NCBI RefSeq assembly: GCF_001692445.1
Contig: NZ_MAQA01000014.1
Coordinates: 1-64,000, forward strand
Direction: 5' to 3'
Length of the DNA stretch: 64,000 nucleotides
From: Oerskovia enterophila
GTDB lineage: Bacteria > Actinomycetota > Actinomycetes > Actinomycetales > Cellulomonadaceae
Notes under the pieces: generated by a model
The model's database searches: none
Seen by the model: only the letters and a program-made list of their open reading frames with translations
Told to the model about the DNA's origin: nothing
Shown here: piece after piece, positions 46,063-55,742 of the stretch
How positions within the stretch are numbered: position 1 is the stretch's first letter
How the letters are laid out: every line of letters starts with the position of its first letter
Position numbers and translations under genes: made by a program

Positions 46063-46613
46063 TGAACCTGCCCGAGCGCGGTCCGTCGCAGGTGCGGATC
46101 GGCATCGCGATCGAGATCCCCGAGCCGTTCGGTCCTGCGCTCCAGGAGGCTCGTGCGGCGTTCGGCGACCCCTTCGCCGGGGACATCCCGCCGCACATCA
46201 CGTTGCTCGGCCCGACGGTCGTCGACGAGTCGGCCCTCGAGGACGTGTACGCCCACCTCGACCGCGTGACCGCGCAGGCTGCGCCGTTCCGGGTCATCCT
46301 GCGCGGCAGCGGGACGTTCCGTCCCGTCTCGCCCGTCGTCTTCGTGATCGTCGCGCAGGGGATCGCGGAGTGCGAGGAGCTCGAGGGCGCGGTGCGCTCG
46401 GGCGTGCTGGACCAGGAGCTCCGGTTCAACTACCACCCGCACGTCACGGTCGCCCACGAGGTCGACGACGAGGCGCTCGACCTCGCGTTCGAGGAGATGG
46501 CAGGGTTCGAGGCATCGTTCGACGTCACGGGCATCCACCTCTACGAGCACGGGGACGACGGGGTCTGGCGTCCGGCTCGCCGTTTCGAGCTCTCCGGTCT
46601 GTCGGACGGGTGA
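46062..46613 (+). CDS. 2'-5' RNA ligase family protein (2H phosphoesterase)
   Basis: 183 residues with the two HxT motifs that define the 2H superfamily, H45-x-T47 (PPHITLLGP) and H127-x-T129 (HPHVTVAHE), about 80 residues apart. Likely acts on cyclic phosphates of RNA ends or nucleotides; the exact substrate is not deducible. Translationally coupled to trpS. Confidence 0.88.
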
Positions 46614-46630
46614 GTCGAGGTTTCCTCTCC

Positions 46631-46636
46631 TAGGCT
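46631..46636 (+). promoter_or_regulatory. -10 box of the YihY gene
   Basis: TAGGCT ends 6 nt before the ATG at 46643. Confidence 0.5.
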
Positions 46637-46642
46637 CGGGCG

Positions 46643-47704
46643 ATGACCTCTCCCACGACGCCCGACGACGAGGCTCCCGGCCTGGTGGCTCGGCTCACGA
46701 CCCGGGCCAAGGCGGTGCAGGCCTGGTGGAACACGACCCGGCCTGCCCGGGCCCTCGCGCAGTACGGGGTCCAGCGAGGGGCGCTCCTCTGCGGCGGTAT
46801 GGCCTACTCGGCGCTGTTCTCGCTGTTCGCGGGCCTGACGATCTTCTACACGGCCTTCATGGCCTTCCTGGGCAACCGCGAGGAGCTGCGCGACGAGATC
46901 TTCGCGCAGATCGACAAGGCGATCCCGGGGCTGATCAAGACGACTCCGACGGGGAGCGGCATCCTCTCGCCCGACGACCTGATTATCAACTCGGGGCTCA
47001 GCGTCTCGAGCGTCGTCGCGGTGTTCGTGCTGCTCTTCAGCGCCGTGTCGTTCATGGCTGCGCTGCGCACCTCGACCCGCGCGATGTTCTCGCTGACCAA
47101 CGTGGGCCAGAACCCGGTCCTGTCCAAGCTGCGCGAGCTCGGCGGGTTCGCCGTCCTGGGGCTGAGCGTGGTGATCTCGGCAGCGGCCACGGTGGTCGTC
47201 CAGACGCTGGGAGCGACGCTCTTCGGCGACGGGGCGCTCGCCTCGGTCCTGGTGCCCGTGGCGGGCATCCTCGTGGGCCTGGTCTTCGACGCGCTCGTGG
47301 TCCTGCTCATCATCCGTTTCGTGGCGGGAGTACGTCCGCCCCGCAAGGACCTGTACATCGGGGCCATGACGGCCGCAGCGGCGTTCGGCGTCCTGCGCTA
47401 CCTCGGGACGAGCGTGATCGTCGGCAGCTCGTCCCGCAACGCCCTGCTGGGCTCGTTCGCGACGTTCGTCACGATCCTGCTCCTCGCGAACTTCGTGACC
47501 CGGATCCTGCTCATGGTCGCGGCCTGGATCGCCGACCCGCCCGCCCAGCCGACGGTCGACGAGCTGCGCGCGCAGGCCGAGGCCGAGCAGGAGGAGCGGC
47601 TGGACGCGGAGGTCCGGCGAGGGGCCGGCTACGGATATCCCTGGAGCCCTCTGGTGCGCGGGGTGCGCCGGGGCCGGGCGCCGCGGGTGCACGCCGAGGT
47701 CTGA
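46643..47704 (+). CDS. YihY/virulence factor BrkB family membrane protein
   Basis: 353 residues. After a 50-residue tail come about six membrane segments with the family pattern RGALLCGGMAYSALFSLFAGLT, SSVVAVFVLLFSAVSFMAALRT, and FDALVVLLIIRFVAG followed by GAMTAAAAFGVLRYLG. Basic C-terminal tail of about 50 residues. Function of the family is unsettled (formerly called RNase BN in error). Convergent with sdhB. Confidence 0.9.
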   Translation: MTSPTTPDDEAPGLVARLTTRAKAVQAWWNTTRPARALAQYGVQRGALLCGGMAYSALFSLFAGLTIFYTAFMAFLGNREELRDEIFAQIDKAIPGLIKTTPTGSGILSPDDLIINSGLSVSSVVAVFVLLFSAVSFMAALRTSTRAMFSLTNVGQNPVLSKLRELGGFAVLGLSVVISAAATVVVQTLGATLFGDGALASVLVPVAGILVGLVFDALVVLLIIRFVAGVRPPRKDLYIGAMTAAAAFGVLRYLGTSVIVGSSSRNALLGSFATFVTILLLANFVTRILLMVAAWIADPPAQPTVDELRAQAEAEQEERLDAEVRRGAGYGYPWSPLVRGVRRGRAPRVHAEV

Positions 47705-47735
47705 GCGCCGCAGCTCGGCTCGAGCCCGCGACCGA

Positions 47736-47774
47736 CGACGGCGGCCCGCCGGCCGGAGCCGGGGACCGCCGTCG
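47736..47774. terminator. Bidirectional terminator between yihY and sdhB
   Basis: CGACGGCGG (47736-47744) pairs with CCGCCGTCG (47766-47774); the interior can extend by GG/CC pairs past one mismatch. Confidence 0.65.
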
Positions 47775-47792
47775 GGCAGTGCAGGGAGGGCG

Positions 47793-48566
47793 TCAGAAGG
47801 CGCGGGTGATCATCGCGCGCTTGACCTCCTGGATCGCCTTGGTGATCTCGATGCCACGGGGGCACGCCTCGGTGCAGTTGAAGGTCGTGCGGCAGCGCCA
47901 CACGCCCTCCTTGTCGTTGAGGATCTCCAGGCGCTGGGTCGCACCGTCGTCGCGCGAGTCGAAGATGAAGCGGTGCGCGTTGACGATCGCGGCCGGGCCG
48001 AAGTACTGGCCGTCCGTCCAGAACACGGGGCACGAGGACGTGCACGCCGCGCACAGGATGCACTTGGTGGTGTCGTCGAAGCGCTCGCGCTGCTCGGCAG
48101 ACTGCAGGCGCTCCTTGCTCGGCTCGTTCCCCGACGTGATGAGGAACGGCATGATCTCGCGGTAGGAGGCGAAGAACGGCTCCATGTCGACGACCAGGTC
48201 CTTGATGACCGGCAGGCCCTTGATGGGCTCGACGGTGATCGGCTTGTCCGGGTTGACGTCCTTGAGGAGCGTCTTGCAGGCCAGTCGGTTACGACCGTTG
48301 ATGCGCATCGCGTCCGAGCCGCAGATCCCGTGGGCGCACGAGCGACGGAAGGTCAGCGAGCCGTCGTGCTCCCACTTGATCTTGTGCAGCGCGTCGAGCA
48401 CGCGGTCCGTGCCGTGGGCCAGGACCGTGTACTCCTCCCAGTACGCGTCCTCACCGTGCTCGGACTCGGGGTTGTAGCGGCGGAGCTTGATCGTGACCTC
48501 GAAGGAGGGCACGGCGCCGACCTCGGTCTTCTCCGAACCGGCAGGGGCTTCGAGTGTGGCAGTCAT
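47793..48566 (-). CDS. sdhB: Succinate dehydrogenase iron-sulfur subunit
   Basis: 257 residues. Three cluster motifs: 2Fe-2S ligands around SCAHGICGSDAM, 4Fe-4S CILCAACTSSCP, and 3Fe-4S with CTEACPRGIEITKAI. Passes electrons from SdhA to the membrane quinone site. The ATG shares one base with the sdhA stop (TGATG). Last gene of sdhCDAB. Confidence 0.97.
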   Translation of the reverse strand: MTATLEAPAGSEKTEVGAVPSFEVTIKLRRYNPESEHGEDAYWEEYTVLAHGTDRVLDALHKIKWEHDGSLTFRRSCAHGICGSDAMRINGRNRLACKTLLKDVNPDKPITVEPIKGLPVIKDLVVDMEPFFASYREIMPFLITSGNEPSKERLQSAEQRERFDDTTKCILCAACTSSCPVFWTDGQYFGPAAIVNAHRFIFDSRDDGATQRLEILNDKEGVWRCRTTFNCTEACPRGIEITKAIQEVKRAMITRAF

Positions 48567-50398
48567 CAGTACTTACGCTCCATGGGCTCGTACCGGGTCT
48601 GGGTGACGGGCTTGGAACCCAGCACGATCTTGTAGGAATCGAACTCCTCGACGTGGTCGAAGTATCCCTCCACGTGCCCGTCGGCGGTGTCGCCGGCAGC
48701 CGTGGGGCGACGGTAGGCCATCGTGTGGAGCATGTAGTTGGCGTCGTCGCGGTCCGGGAAGTCCTCGCGGTAGTGACCGCCGCGCGACTCCTTGCGGTTG
48801 ATGGCCGCGATGACCGTGACCTCGGCGATGTCGAGGAGGAAGCCGAGCTCGATGGCCTCGAGCAGGTCGGTGTTGAACAGGCGCCCCTTGTCCTGGACCG
48901 AGACCTTGCGGTAGCGGTCCTGGAGGGTGCGGATGTCCGAGAGCGCCTGGTTGAGCGACTCACCCGTGCGGAACACCTGCGCGTTGGCGTCCATGGTCTC
49001 CTGGAGCGCCTTGCGGACGTCCGCCACGCGCTCGCCGTCGGGGCGGTTGCGCATCTCGTCGAGCTGGGAGATCACCGCGGCCGCGGGGTTCTCCGGCAGC
49101 TCGCGGTACTCGGCGGTCGCGGCGTACGCGGCGGCCTGGCGGCCCGCCCGCTTGCCGAACACGTTGATGTCCAAGAGCGAGTTGGTCCCGAGGCGGTTGG
49201 AGCCGTGCACCGAGACGCACGCGACCTCGCCGGCCGCGTACAGGCCGCGGACGACGTTGTGACCGTCGCGGAGGACCTCACCGCCGACGTTGGTCGGGAT
49301 GCCGCCCATGGCGTAGTGCGCGGTCGGGTAGACGGGCACGGGCTCGGTGTAGGGCTCGATGCCGAGGTACGTGCGCGCGAACTCGGTGATGTCCGGCAGC
49401 TTGGCGTCGATGTGCGCGGGCTCGAGATGCGTCAGGTCGAGCAGGACGTAGTCCTTGTCCGGCCCGGCGCCGCGTCCCTCGCGGACCTCGTTCGCCATCG
49501 ACCGCGCGACGATGTCACGCGGTGCGAGGTCCTTGATGGTGGGTGCGTAGCGCTCCATGAAGCGCTCGCCCTCGCCGTTGCGCAGGATGCCGCCCTCACC
49601 GCGGGCCGCCTCCGACAGGAGGATGCCGAGGCCGGCGAGACCTGTCGGGTGGAACTGGAAGAACTCCATGTCCTCGAGCGGCAGACCGCGACGGTAGGCC
49701 AGGGCCATGCCGTCACCCGTGAGGGTGTGCGCGTTGGAGGTCGTCTTGAAGATCTTGCCCGCGCCGCCCGTGGCGAAGATGATCGCCTTGGCCTGGAAGA
49801 CGTGGATCTCGCCGGTCGCCAGGTCGTACGCGACGACGCCGGTCGCGTTGACCGTCTCGCCGTCGGGGACGTCCTCGGCGGCGAGGTCGTGGTCCGTGAT
49901 GAGGTCCAGGACGTAGAACTCGTTGAAGAACTCCACGTCCTGCTTGACGCAGTTCTGGTAGAGCGTCTGGAGGATCATGTGACCCGTGCGGTCCGCGGCG
50001 TAGCACGAGCGGCGCACCGCGGCCTCGCCGTGGTTGCGGGTGTGACCGCCGAAGCGACGCTGGTCGATCTTGCCCTCGGGCGTGCGGTTGAACGGCAGAC
50101 CCATGCGCTCGAGGTCGAGGACCGCGTCGATGGCTTCCTTGGCCATGATCTCCGCGGCGTCCTGGTCGACGAGGTAGTCGCCGCCCTTGACCGTGTCGAA
50201 CGTGTGCCACTCCCAGTTGTCCTCCTCGACGTTCGCGAGGGCGGCGCACATGCCGCCCTGCGCCGCGCCGGTGTGGGACCGGGTGGGGTAGAGCTTCGAG
50301 ATGACCGCCGTGCGGACCTTGCCGGACGACTCGAGCGCCGCGCGCATGCCGGCGCCGCCTGCTCCGACGATGACGACGTCGTACTGATGGGTTTGCAT
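48566..50398 (-). CDS. sdhA: Succinate dehydrogenase flavoprotein subunit
   Basis: 610 residues. FAD-binding [15 protein letters not shown] at the N-terminus; the covalent-FAD histidine in [21 protein letters not shown]; the catalytic region [18 protein letters not shown] and the substrate-binding [16 protein letters not shown] lies 12 bp before the ATG. Oxidises succinate to fumarate in the TCA cycle. Confidence 0.97.
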   Translation of the reverse strand: MQTHQYDVVIVGAGGAGMRAALESSGKVRTAVISKLYPTRSHTGAAQGGMCAALANVEEDNWEWHTFDTVKGGDYLVDQDAAEIMAKEAIDAVLDLERMGLPFNRTPEGKIDQRRFGGHTRNHGEAAVRRSCYAADRTGHMILQTLYQNCVKQDVEFFNEFYVLDLITDHDLAAEDVPDGETVNATGVVAYDLATGEIHVFQAKAIIFATGGAGKIFKTTSNAHTLTGDGMALAYRRGLPLEDMEFFQFHPTGLAGLGILLSEAARGEGGILRNGEGERFMERYAPTIKDLAPRDIVARSMANEVREGRGAGPDKDYVLLDLTHLEPAHIDAKLPDITEFARTYLGIEPYTEPVPVYPTAHYAMGGIPTNVGGEVLRDGHNVVRGLYAAGEVACVSVHGSNRLGTNSLLDINVFGKRAGRQAAAYAATAEYRELPENPAAAVISQLDEMRNRPDGERVADVRKALQETMDANAQVFRTGESLNQALSDIRTLQDRYRKVSVQDKGRLFNTDLLEAIELGFLLDIAEVTVIAAINRKESRGGHYREDFPDRDDANYMLHTMAYRRPTAAGDTADGHVEGYFDHVEEFDSYKIVLGSKPVTQTRYEPMERKY

Positions 50399-50482
50399 CG
50401 GTGTCGATGCCTCCTGTGACGAGTGGGAAGGGGGACGGGGGCTGTCAGGCGGCGTCTGGGGGAACGCCGACCGGCAGGTCCG

Positions 50483-50944
50483 TCAGGCGGTGCAGAACGA
50501 CGGGAGCTGGTAGTCCAGCGCGTTCGGCGGGCACGGGTCGAACGTGAAGACCACGAGGGTGCCGAGCACGGTGACGATCACGAAGGCCAGGTACAGGGCC
50601 CACTTGAGGACCATGCGGGTGCCGTCGCGCTGGGCGTAGTCGTTGATGATGGTGCGGACACCGTTGGTGCCGTGGATCATCGCGAGCCAGAGCATCAGGA
50701 GGTCCCAGACCTGCCAGAACGGAGAGGCCCACTTGCCGGCGACGAAGCCGAAGTCGATCGCGTGGACGCCCTCGCCGACCATGAGGTTGACGAAGAGGTG
50801 CCCGAAGATCAGGACGATCAGCACGACGCCCGAGGCGCGCATGAAGACCCAGCTGTACAGCTCGTAGTTCGAGCGCGTCGTCTTCTGGCGCTTGTACGGG
50901 TCGCGGGGGGCCGCGAGGGGCGAGCTGGTGGTCGTGGTGCCCAT
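50483..50944 (-). CDS. sdhD: Succinate dehydrogenase membrane subunit SdhD
   Basis: 153 residues with three membrane helices. The heme-region motifs FGHLFVNLMVGEGVHAIDF and MIHGTNGVRTIINDY (His candidates) are typical of actinobacterial SdhD. ATG at 50944 overlaps the sdhC stop. An 84-bp gap separates it from sdhA. Confidence 0.93.
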   Translation of the reverse strand: MGTTTTSSPLAAPRDPYKRQKTTRSNYELYSWVFMRASGVVLIVLIFGHLFVNLMVGEGVHAIDFGFVAGKWASPFWQVWDLLMLWLAMIHGTNGVRTIINDYAQRDGTRMVLKWALYLAFVIVTVLGTLVVFTFDPCPPNALDYQLPSFCTA

Positions 50945-51327
50945 CAGTGCCCACCTCCGAAGACGTTCATGAGGTGGCGGGGCAGGAAGCCCGCCATGGT
51001 CACGGCGAACAGACCGACGACGACCCACAGCATGGTGCGCTGGTACTTGGGGCCCTTGGCCCAGAAGTCCACGAGGATGATCCGGACACCGTTGAAGGCG
51101 TGGAACACGATGGCGGCGACCAGGCCGGCCTCACCGAGTCCCATGATCACGGTCTTGTACGTGCCGATCACGGCGTCGTACGCCTCGGGCGAGACTCGTA
51201 CCAGCGCTGTGTCCAGCACGTGCACGAGGAGGAAGAAGAAGATGAGCACGCCGGTCACGCGATGCGCGACCCACGACCACATGCCTTCACGGCCGCGGTA
51301 CAGCGTGCCAGCAGGTGCACTGGGCAC
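50944..51327 (-). CDS. sdhC: Succinate dehydrogenase cytochrome b556 subunit
   Basis: 127 residues, three membrane helices. Characteristic YRGREGMWSWVAHRVTGVLI (Ser/Arg quinone-site region), LVHVLDTALVRV and FHAFNGVRIILVDF (heme His). GTG at 51327 has AGGAGG 8 nt upstream. First gene of the operon. Confidence 0.94.
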   Translation of the reverse strand: MPSAPAGTLYRGREGMWSWVAHRVTGVLIFFFLLVHVLDTALVRVSPEAYDAVIGTYKTVIMGLGEAGLVAAIVFHAFNGVRIILVDFWAKGPKYQRTMLWVVVGLFAVTMAGFLPRHLMNVFGGGH

Positions 51328-51651
51328 TTTAGGGGCCTCCTGTGGCGAGTTCAGGGGTGAGATATCGAGCTGGACGACGTCGTCCGCCGGTGGCCGTTCA
51401 CGACCGCTCCGTCTCGAGGCTCCGAGGAGTCGGGAGGAGCGGCAGATCCAGGGCTCGCCGGAGTCCGTCGATATCCGTCTCTGGGGTTCCACCATAGTGA
51501 CATCGGCGTCAGGTTGCGGACCGCCGAGGCTTCCAGGCGCCCTGCCCACCCCGGATTGTGACTCATTCCACATGGCTTCGGGGAACTGCCGAGGACCGGT
51601 CTCGCGGGCGTCCCCGACGGCGTCTCGACCCGTGGTCACTATGCTTCGAGC
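51328..51651. other. Divergent intergenic region sdhC / manC
   Basis: 324 bp without a gene. It holds the sdhC ribosome site (51336-51341), a possible minus-strand -10 TATGGT (51491-51496) without a good -35, and the manC -10 box at its right end. No operator dyad stands out. Confidence 0.55.
51640..51645 (+). promoter_or_regulatory. -10 box of manC
   Basis: TATGCT ends 6 nt before the ATG at 51652. Confidence 0.5.
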
Positions 51652-52815
51652 ATGTCGACCACTCCTGCGCCTGCCCCTGCTCCCGGCGGGTCGTCCACGG
51701 ACGACCGGGCCGTCCCCGGCTTCTATGCCGTGATCCCCGCGGGCGGGGCCGGGACACGGTTGTGGCCTCTGTCCCGGCGGGGCAACCCCAAGTTCCTGCT
51801 CGACCTCGCGGGTACCGGGCGCTCGCTGCTCCAGGCCACGGTCGACCGCCTGGCGCCCCTGACGGGCGAGGGGGGCATCGTCCTGGTCACGGGTCGCCAG
51901 CACGTGGCCTCGGCCAGGACGCAGCTGCCGGGGCTCGACGAGGACTCGGTGCTCGCCGAGCCGTCCCCCCGCGACTCCATGGCGGCCATCGGGCTGGCGG
52001 CCGCGGTCCTCGAGCAGCGTCACGGCGACGTGGTGATCGGCTCGTTCGCGGCCGACCAGGTCATCACGGGACAGGCGGCGTTCGAGCAGGCCGTCCGGGA
52101 GGGCGTGGAGGCCGCGCGGGCGGGCTACGTCGTCACGGTCGGCATCGCGGCGTCGAGGCCCTCCACCGCATTCGGCTACGTCCGCAGCGGGGCGCCGCTC
52201 GGCCTCGAGGGGGCGCCGACGGGTCTGCACGCCGAGGGCTTCACGGAGAAGCCCGACGCCCTGACCGCGCAGCGCTACGTGCGCTCGGGGGAGTACCGCT
52301 GGAACGCGGGCATGTTCATCACGCGGACCTCGGTCCTGCTCGGGCACCTGGCAGACCAGCGCCCCGAGCTCCACGACGGGCTGCGACGGATCGCCGCGGC
52401 CTGGGACACGCCCGAGCGGGACCAGGTCCTCGCGGACGAGTGGCCCGGGCTCGAGAAGATCGCGATCGACCACGCGGTCGCCGAGCCCGTCGCGGCCGTG
52501 GGCGGGGTCGCCGTGGTCCCGGGGAACTTCGGCTGGGACGACGTGGGTGACTTCAACTCGCTCGCCGCCCTGCTGCCCGCTGCGGACGAGTCGGGCTCCA
52601 AGGTCCTGGGGGACGCCGGTCGGGTCGTCCGGCTCGAGAGCGCGGGCTCGGTCGTCGTCCCGGCGAGCGAGCGCGTCGTGACGATCCTCGGCCTCGACGA
52701 CGTCGTGGTCGTCGACACGCCCGACGCGCTCCTGGTCACCACGCGTGCGCGTGCGCAGCAGGTCAAGTCCATGGTCGACGCGGTGCGCGAGCGCGGGCTC
52801 GACGAGCTGCTCTGA
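51652..52815 (+). CDS. manC: Mannose-1-phosphate guanylyltransferase
   Basis: Makes GDP-mannose for lipoglycan and protein mannosylation. 387 residues. Nucleotidyltransferase signature AVIPAGGAGTRLWPLSRRGNPK, the GxGxAxR-like VTVGIAASRPSTAFGYV, EKPDALTAQRYVRSGEYRWNAGMF, and a C-terminal beta-helix region. No phosphomannose isomerase domain, so monofunctional. A GDP-mannose pyrophosphorylase of the same type lies near the sdh/deoA region in other actinobacteria. Confidence 0.92.
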   Translation: MSTTPAPAPAPGGSSTDDRAVPGFYAVIPAGGAGTRLWPLSRRGNPKFLLDLAGTGRSLLQATVDRLAPLTGEGGIVLVTGRQHVASARTQLPGLDEDSVLAEPSPRDSMAAIGLAAAVLEQRHGDVVIGSFAADQVITGQAAFEQAVREGVEAARAGYVVTVGIAASRPSTAFGYVRSGAPLGLEGAPTGLHAEGFTEKPDALTAQRYVRSGEYRWNAGMFITRTSVLLGHLADQRPELHDGLRRIAAAWDTPERDQVLADEWPGLEKIAIDHAVAEPVAAVGGVAVVPGNFGWDDVGDFNSLAALLPAADESGSKVLGDAGRVVRLESAGSVVVPASERVVTILGLDDVVVVDTPDALLVTTRARAQQVKSMVDAVRERGLDELL

Positions 52816-52866
52816 CTCTCCTCACCCGTGCACCCGGGGCGGGCGTGCGCTCGCGCACCTGGGCGG

Positions 52867-52918
52867 GCTGCGCCGTCGGGCCGCGGGCGGGAGATCGCTC
52901 GCGGCCCGGCGGCGCAGC
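52867..52918 (+). terminator. Long hairpin terminator after manC
   Basis: 23-bp stem (52867-52889 with 52896-52918) with two G-U pairs and a 6-nt loop. Confidence 0.82.
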
Positions 52919-52986
52919 GCGGCCCGCGCAGGCCTCTCGCCGTCCCGGTGCGTGGCCGCCCCCGCCCCACCTGCACGGGTCGGCGT

Positions 52987-52992
52987 TAGTCT
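52987..52992 (+). promoter_or_regulatory. -10 box of the M20 amidohydrolase gene
   Basis: TAGTCT ends 6 nt before the GTG at 52999; the hexamer and spacing equal those of tatB. Confidence 0.55.
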
Positions 52993-52998
52993 CGGCGT

Positions 52999-54249
52999 GT
53001 GAGCACGCCTGAGGAGAGCACCCAGAACGACCGGTCCCCGTCGCTGCCCTCGGGCGGGGGGCGGACCGAGGCGGGGGACCGCGTCACGGCCGTCGCGGCG
53101 TCGCCCGCGGACGAGCTGGTCGCGATCCGGCGCGACATCCACGCGCACCCCGAGGTCTCGCGGGCAGAGACCCGCACCACGGCACTGATCGCCGACCGCC
53201 TGCGCGCGGCCGGGCTCTCGCCGCGCCTGCTGCAGGGCACCGGTCTGGTGTGCGACATCGGCGGTGCCGAGGGTCCCGACGGCGAGACGCGCGGCCGGGT
53301 CGCGCTGCGCGCCGACATCGACGCGCTGCCGCTCCAGGACCGCTGCGAGCTGCCGTGGGCCTCGACCGTCCCGGGGGTCGCGCACGCGTGCGGCCACGAC
53401 GTCCACACGACCGTGGTGCTCGGGGCCGGTCTGGTCCTCGCCGAGCTCGCGCAGCGCGGTGAGCTCGCCCGCCCCGTCCGGCTGATCTTCCAGCCCGCCG
53501 AGGAGGTCCAGCCCGGTGGCTCGCTCGACGTCATCGCGCAGGGGGGCCTCGACGGGGTCGACGAGATCTACGCGGTCCACTGCGACCCCAAGGTCGACGC
53601 GGGGCAGATCGGCACGCGCATCGGGCCCATCACCTCGGCCTCGGACGAGGTGTCCGTGACCATCACGTCGCCCGGGGGGCACACCTCGCGGCCGCACCTG
53701 ACGGGCGACGTCGTCTACGCGCTCGGCCAGGTCATCACCCAGGTGCCCGCGGTGCTCGGGCGCCGGCTCGACCCCCGCTCGGGCGTCAACCTCACGTGGG
53801 GTGCCGTGCACGCGGGGTCGGCGCACAACGCGATCCCCAGCACCGGGACGGTCCGGGGGACGCTGCGCTGCCTCGACGTGCGGGCCTGGGAGTTCGCCGG
53901 GCAGGTGCTCCACGACGCGGTCGAGCAGGTCGTCGCGCCCTACGAGGTCGAGGTCACCGTGAACCACACGCGCGGCGTGCCGCCGGTCGAGAACGCCGAG
54001 GACTGCACGGGCGCCCTCGAGGCGGCCGCGCGCGACGTGCTCGGGCCGACCTCGGTGCTGCTGACCGAGCAGTCGCTCGGCGGGGAGGACTTCGCCTGGT
54101 ACCTGACCAAGGTGCCGGGCGCCATGGCACGGCTCGGGACCCGGACTCCCGGCGGCCGGTCGTACGACATCCACCAGGGCGACCTGCAGGTCGACGAGTC
54201 GGCGATCGGTGCCGGGGTCCGGCTGCTCGCGCGCGTCGCGCTGGGCTGA
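52999..54249 (+). CDS. M20 family metallo-amidohydrolase (M20D type)
   Basis: 416 residues. Family motifs: IRRDIHAHPEVSRAE at the N-terminus, HACGHDVHTTVVLGA with the metal ligands, LIFQPAEEVQPGGS (catalytic Glu pair), the dimerisation domain ITSPGGHTSRP, and a late ligand in LGGEDFAWYL. Resembles hippurate/amino-acid amidohydrolases such as AmiA/AmiB1; the substrate is unknown. A 35-residue disordered leader precedes the core. GTG fixed by the -10 box. Confidence 0.9.
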   Translation: MSTPEESTQNDRSPSLPSGGGRTEAGDRVTAVAASPADELVAIRRDIHAHPEVSRAETRTTALIADRLRAAGLSPRLLQGTGLVCDIGGAEGPDGETRGRVALRADIDALPLQDRCELPWASTVPGVAHACGHDVHTTVVLGAGLVLAELAQRGELARPVRLIFQPAEEVQPGGSLDVIAQGGLDGVDEIYAVHCDPKVDAGQIGTRIGPITSASDEVSVTITSPGGHTSRPHLTGDVVYALGQVITQVPAVLGRRLDPRSGVNLTWGAVHAGSAHNAIPSTGTVRGTLRCLDVRAWEFAGQVLHDAVEQVVAPYEVEVTVNHTRGVPPVENAEDCTGALEAAARDVLGPTSVLLTEQSLGGEDFAWYLTKVPGAMARLGTRTPGGRSYDIHQGDLQVDESAIGAGVRLLARVALG

Positions 54250-54387
54250 GGGGGAGGCCGCCCGGGAGCCGTGGCGGCGTCTCTCGAGGGTGCGTCGTGG
54301 TTGCTCGACACAACCAGGTGTCCGATCCGTGGACCGAGAACGACCACGGCTGAGACGCCAGATGACGCTTCCATAACGAAGCGGCGT

Positions 54388-54405
54388 CGTTACCCGCAAG
54401 TAACG
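54388..54405. promoter_or_regulatory. Dyad CGTTAC-N6-GTAACG upstream of the nucleoside importer
   Basis: A perfect 6-bp inverted repeat, about 130 bp before the lipoprotein start, in the least GC-rich part of the 286-bp gap. Candidate operator. A possible -10 TAGTGT follows near 54427. Confidence 0.45.
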
Positions 54406-54535
54406 TCCGCGATTCCTGGACGTGGCTAGTGTTCGATCCATACAGGCCGACGGACTCCGTGACCTTCCCGTGCAACGGCGCGCGGGTGGGTCCCGGTCAT
54501 CTCCGTGAGGCCATCGACGAGATCGACAGGAGCTC

Positions 54536-55630
54536 ATGGTGAAGAGAGCAACGCAGATGACCGCGCTCGCGGCGGTCGCCGCGCTGACGCTGGCCGCATG
54601 TGGCAGCGCGCCCGACGAGGGTGGCAGCACGGGAACGGCGGGAGGCTCCGAGTCGAGCTTCAAGGCCTGCATGGTGTCCGACGCCGGCGGGTTCGACGAC
54701 AAGTCCTTCAACGAGTCGGGCTACAACGGCCTCATGGCTGCGGAGAAGAACCTGGGCATCCAGACCGCCACGGCGGAGTCGAAGGAGGAGTCGAACTTCG
54801 CTCCGAACATCGACAACCTGATCTCCGAGAACTGCAACATCATCGTCACGGTCGGCTTCCTGCTCGCGACCGCCACGGGCGACGCGGCCCAGGCGAACGC
54901 CGACGTCGACTTCGCGATCGTCGACTCGACGGCGCAAGACGCTGACGGCAACACGATCGAGCTCGACAACGTCAAGCCCATCAGCTTCGACACCGCCCAG
55001 GCCTCGTTCCTCGCGGGCTACCTCGCCGCGGGCATGAGCAAGACGGGCACGGTCGCCACGTACGGCGGTCTGCAGATCCCGTCCGTGACGATCTTCATGG
55101 ACGGCTTCGTCGACGGCGTCGCGAACTACAACGAGACGCACGGCACCGACGTCAAGACCCTCGGCTGGAACAAGGAGTCGCAGAACGGCTCGTTCGCCGG
55201 TGGCTTCGAGGACCAGTCCCAGGGCCAGCAGCTCACGCAGACCTTCATCGACCAGGGTGCGGACATCATCATGCCCGTCGCCGGTCCGGTCGGTGTCGGC
55301 ACGCTCGCCGCGGCCAAGGACGCGACCGACGTGTCGGTCATCTGGGTCGACGCCGACGGCTTCGAGACCAACCCCGACTCGGGCGACCTGATCCTGACCT
55401 CGGTCCTCAAGGAGATCGGTGCGGGCGTCGAGGACGTCATCACCGCGGCCTCCGAGGACGAGTTCTCGAACGAGCCCTACGTGGGCACGCTCGAGAACGG
55501 CGGCGTGGACATCGCGCCGTACCACGACTTCGACTCCAAGGTCCCGCAGGAGCTCAAGGACGAGATCGACCAGCTCCGCAAGGACATCATCGACGGCACC
55601 ATCGTCGTGGAGTCCCCGAGCTCGCCGTGA
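54536..55630 (+). CDS. BMP family nucleoside-binding lipoprotein
   Basis: 364-residue PnrA/TmpC-type solute receptor of a nucleoside ABC importer. Signal peptide with lipobox LAAC (Cys22), a Gly/Ser linker, then ACMVSDAGGFDDKSFNESGYNG (the BMP hallmark), SNFAPNIDNLISENCNIIVTVG, GYLAAGMSKTG and DGFVDGVANY. ATG at 54536 with AGGAG upstream; GTG at 54539 is in frame directly after. First gene of a cluster with ATPase, two permeases, cdd and deoA, which supports nucleosides as ligands. Confidence 0.93.
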   Translation: MVKRATQMTALAAVAALTLAACGSAPDEGGSTGTAGGSESSFKACMVSDAGGFDDKSFNESGYNGLMAAEKNLGIQTATAESKEESNFAPNIDNLISENCNIIVTVGFLLATATGDAAQANADVDFAIVDSTAQDADGNTIELDNVKPISFDTAQASFLAGYLAAGMSKTGTVATYGGLQIPSVTIFMDGFVDGVANYNETHGTDVKTLGWNKESQNGSFAGGFEDQSQGQQLTQTFIDQGADIIMPVAGPVGVGTLAAAKDATDVSVIWVDADGFETNPDSGDLILTSVLKEIGAGVEDVITAASEDEFSNEPYVGTLENGGVDIAPYHDFDSKVPQELKDEIDQLRKDIIDGTIVVESPSSP

Positions 55631-55653
55631 CCTGACGCTGTACCTCGTGGTCC

Positions 55654-55685
55654 GAGCCGGCCCGGCATCCTCGCCGGGCCGGCTC
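55654..55685 (+). terminator. Hairpin between lipoprotein and ATPase genes
   Basis: Perfect 13-bp stem (55654-55666 with 55673-55685) with a 6-nt loop; a likely attenuator giving excess binding protein. Confidence 0.75.
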
Positions 55686-55705
55686 GACCAGTCTTGGGCT
55701 AACGT

Positions 55706-55725
55706 CACAGGCAAGGCTGCCTGTG
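55706..55725 (+). repeat. Small palindromic hairpin before the ATPase ribosome site
   Basis: CACAGGCA-AGGC-TGCCTGTG, 8-bp arms, ending 17 bp before the GTG and just ahead of GAAGGG. It could be an operator or an RNA element controlling translation. Confidence 0.5.
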
Positions 55726-55742
55726 CATCGAAGGGACCGTAC

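Noticed and set aside
51328-51651. Possible small RNA or short gene between sdhC and manC
   Set aside because: No stable structure with promoter and terminator and no coding signal; kept only as an intergenic region.
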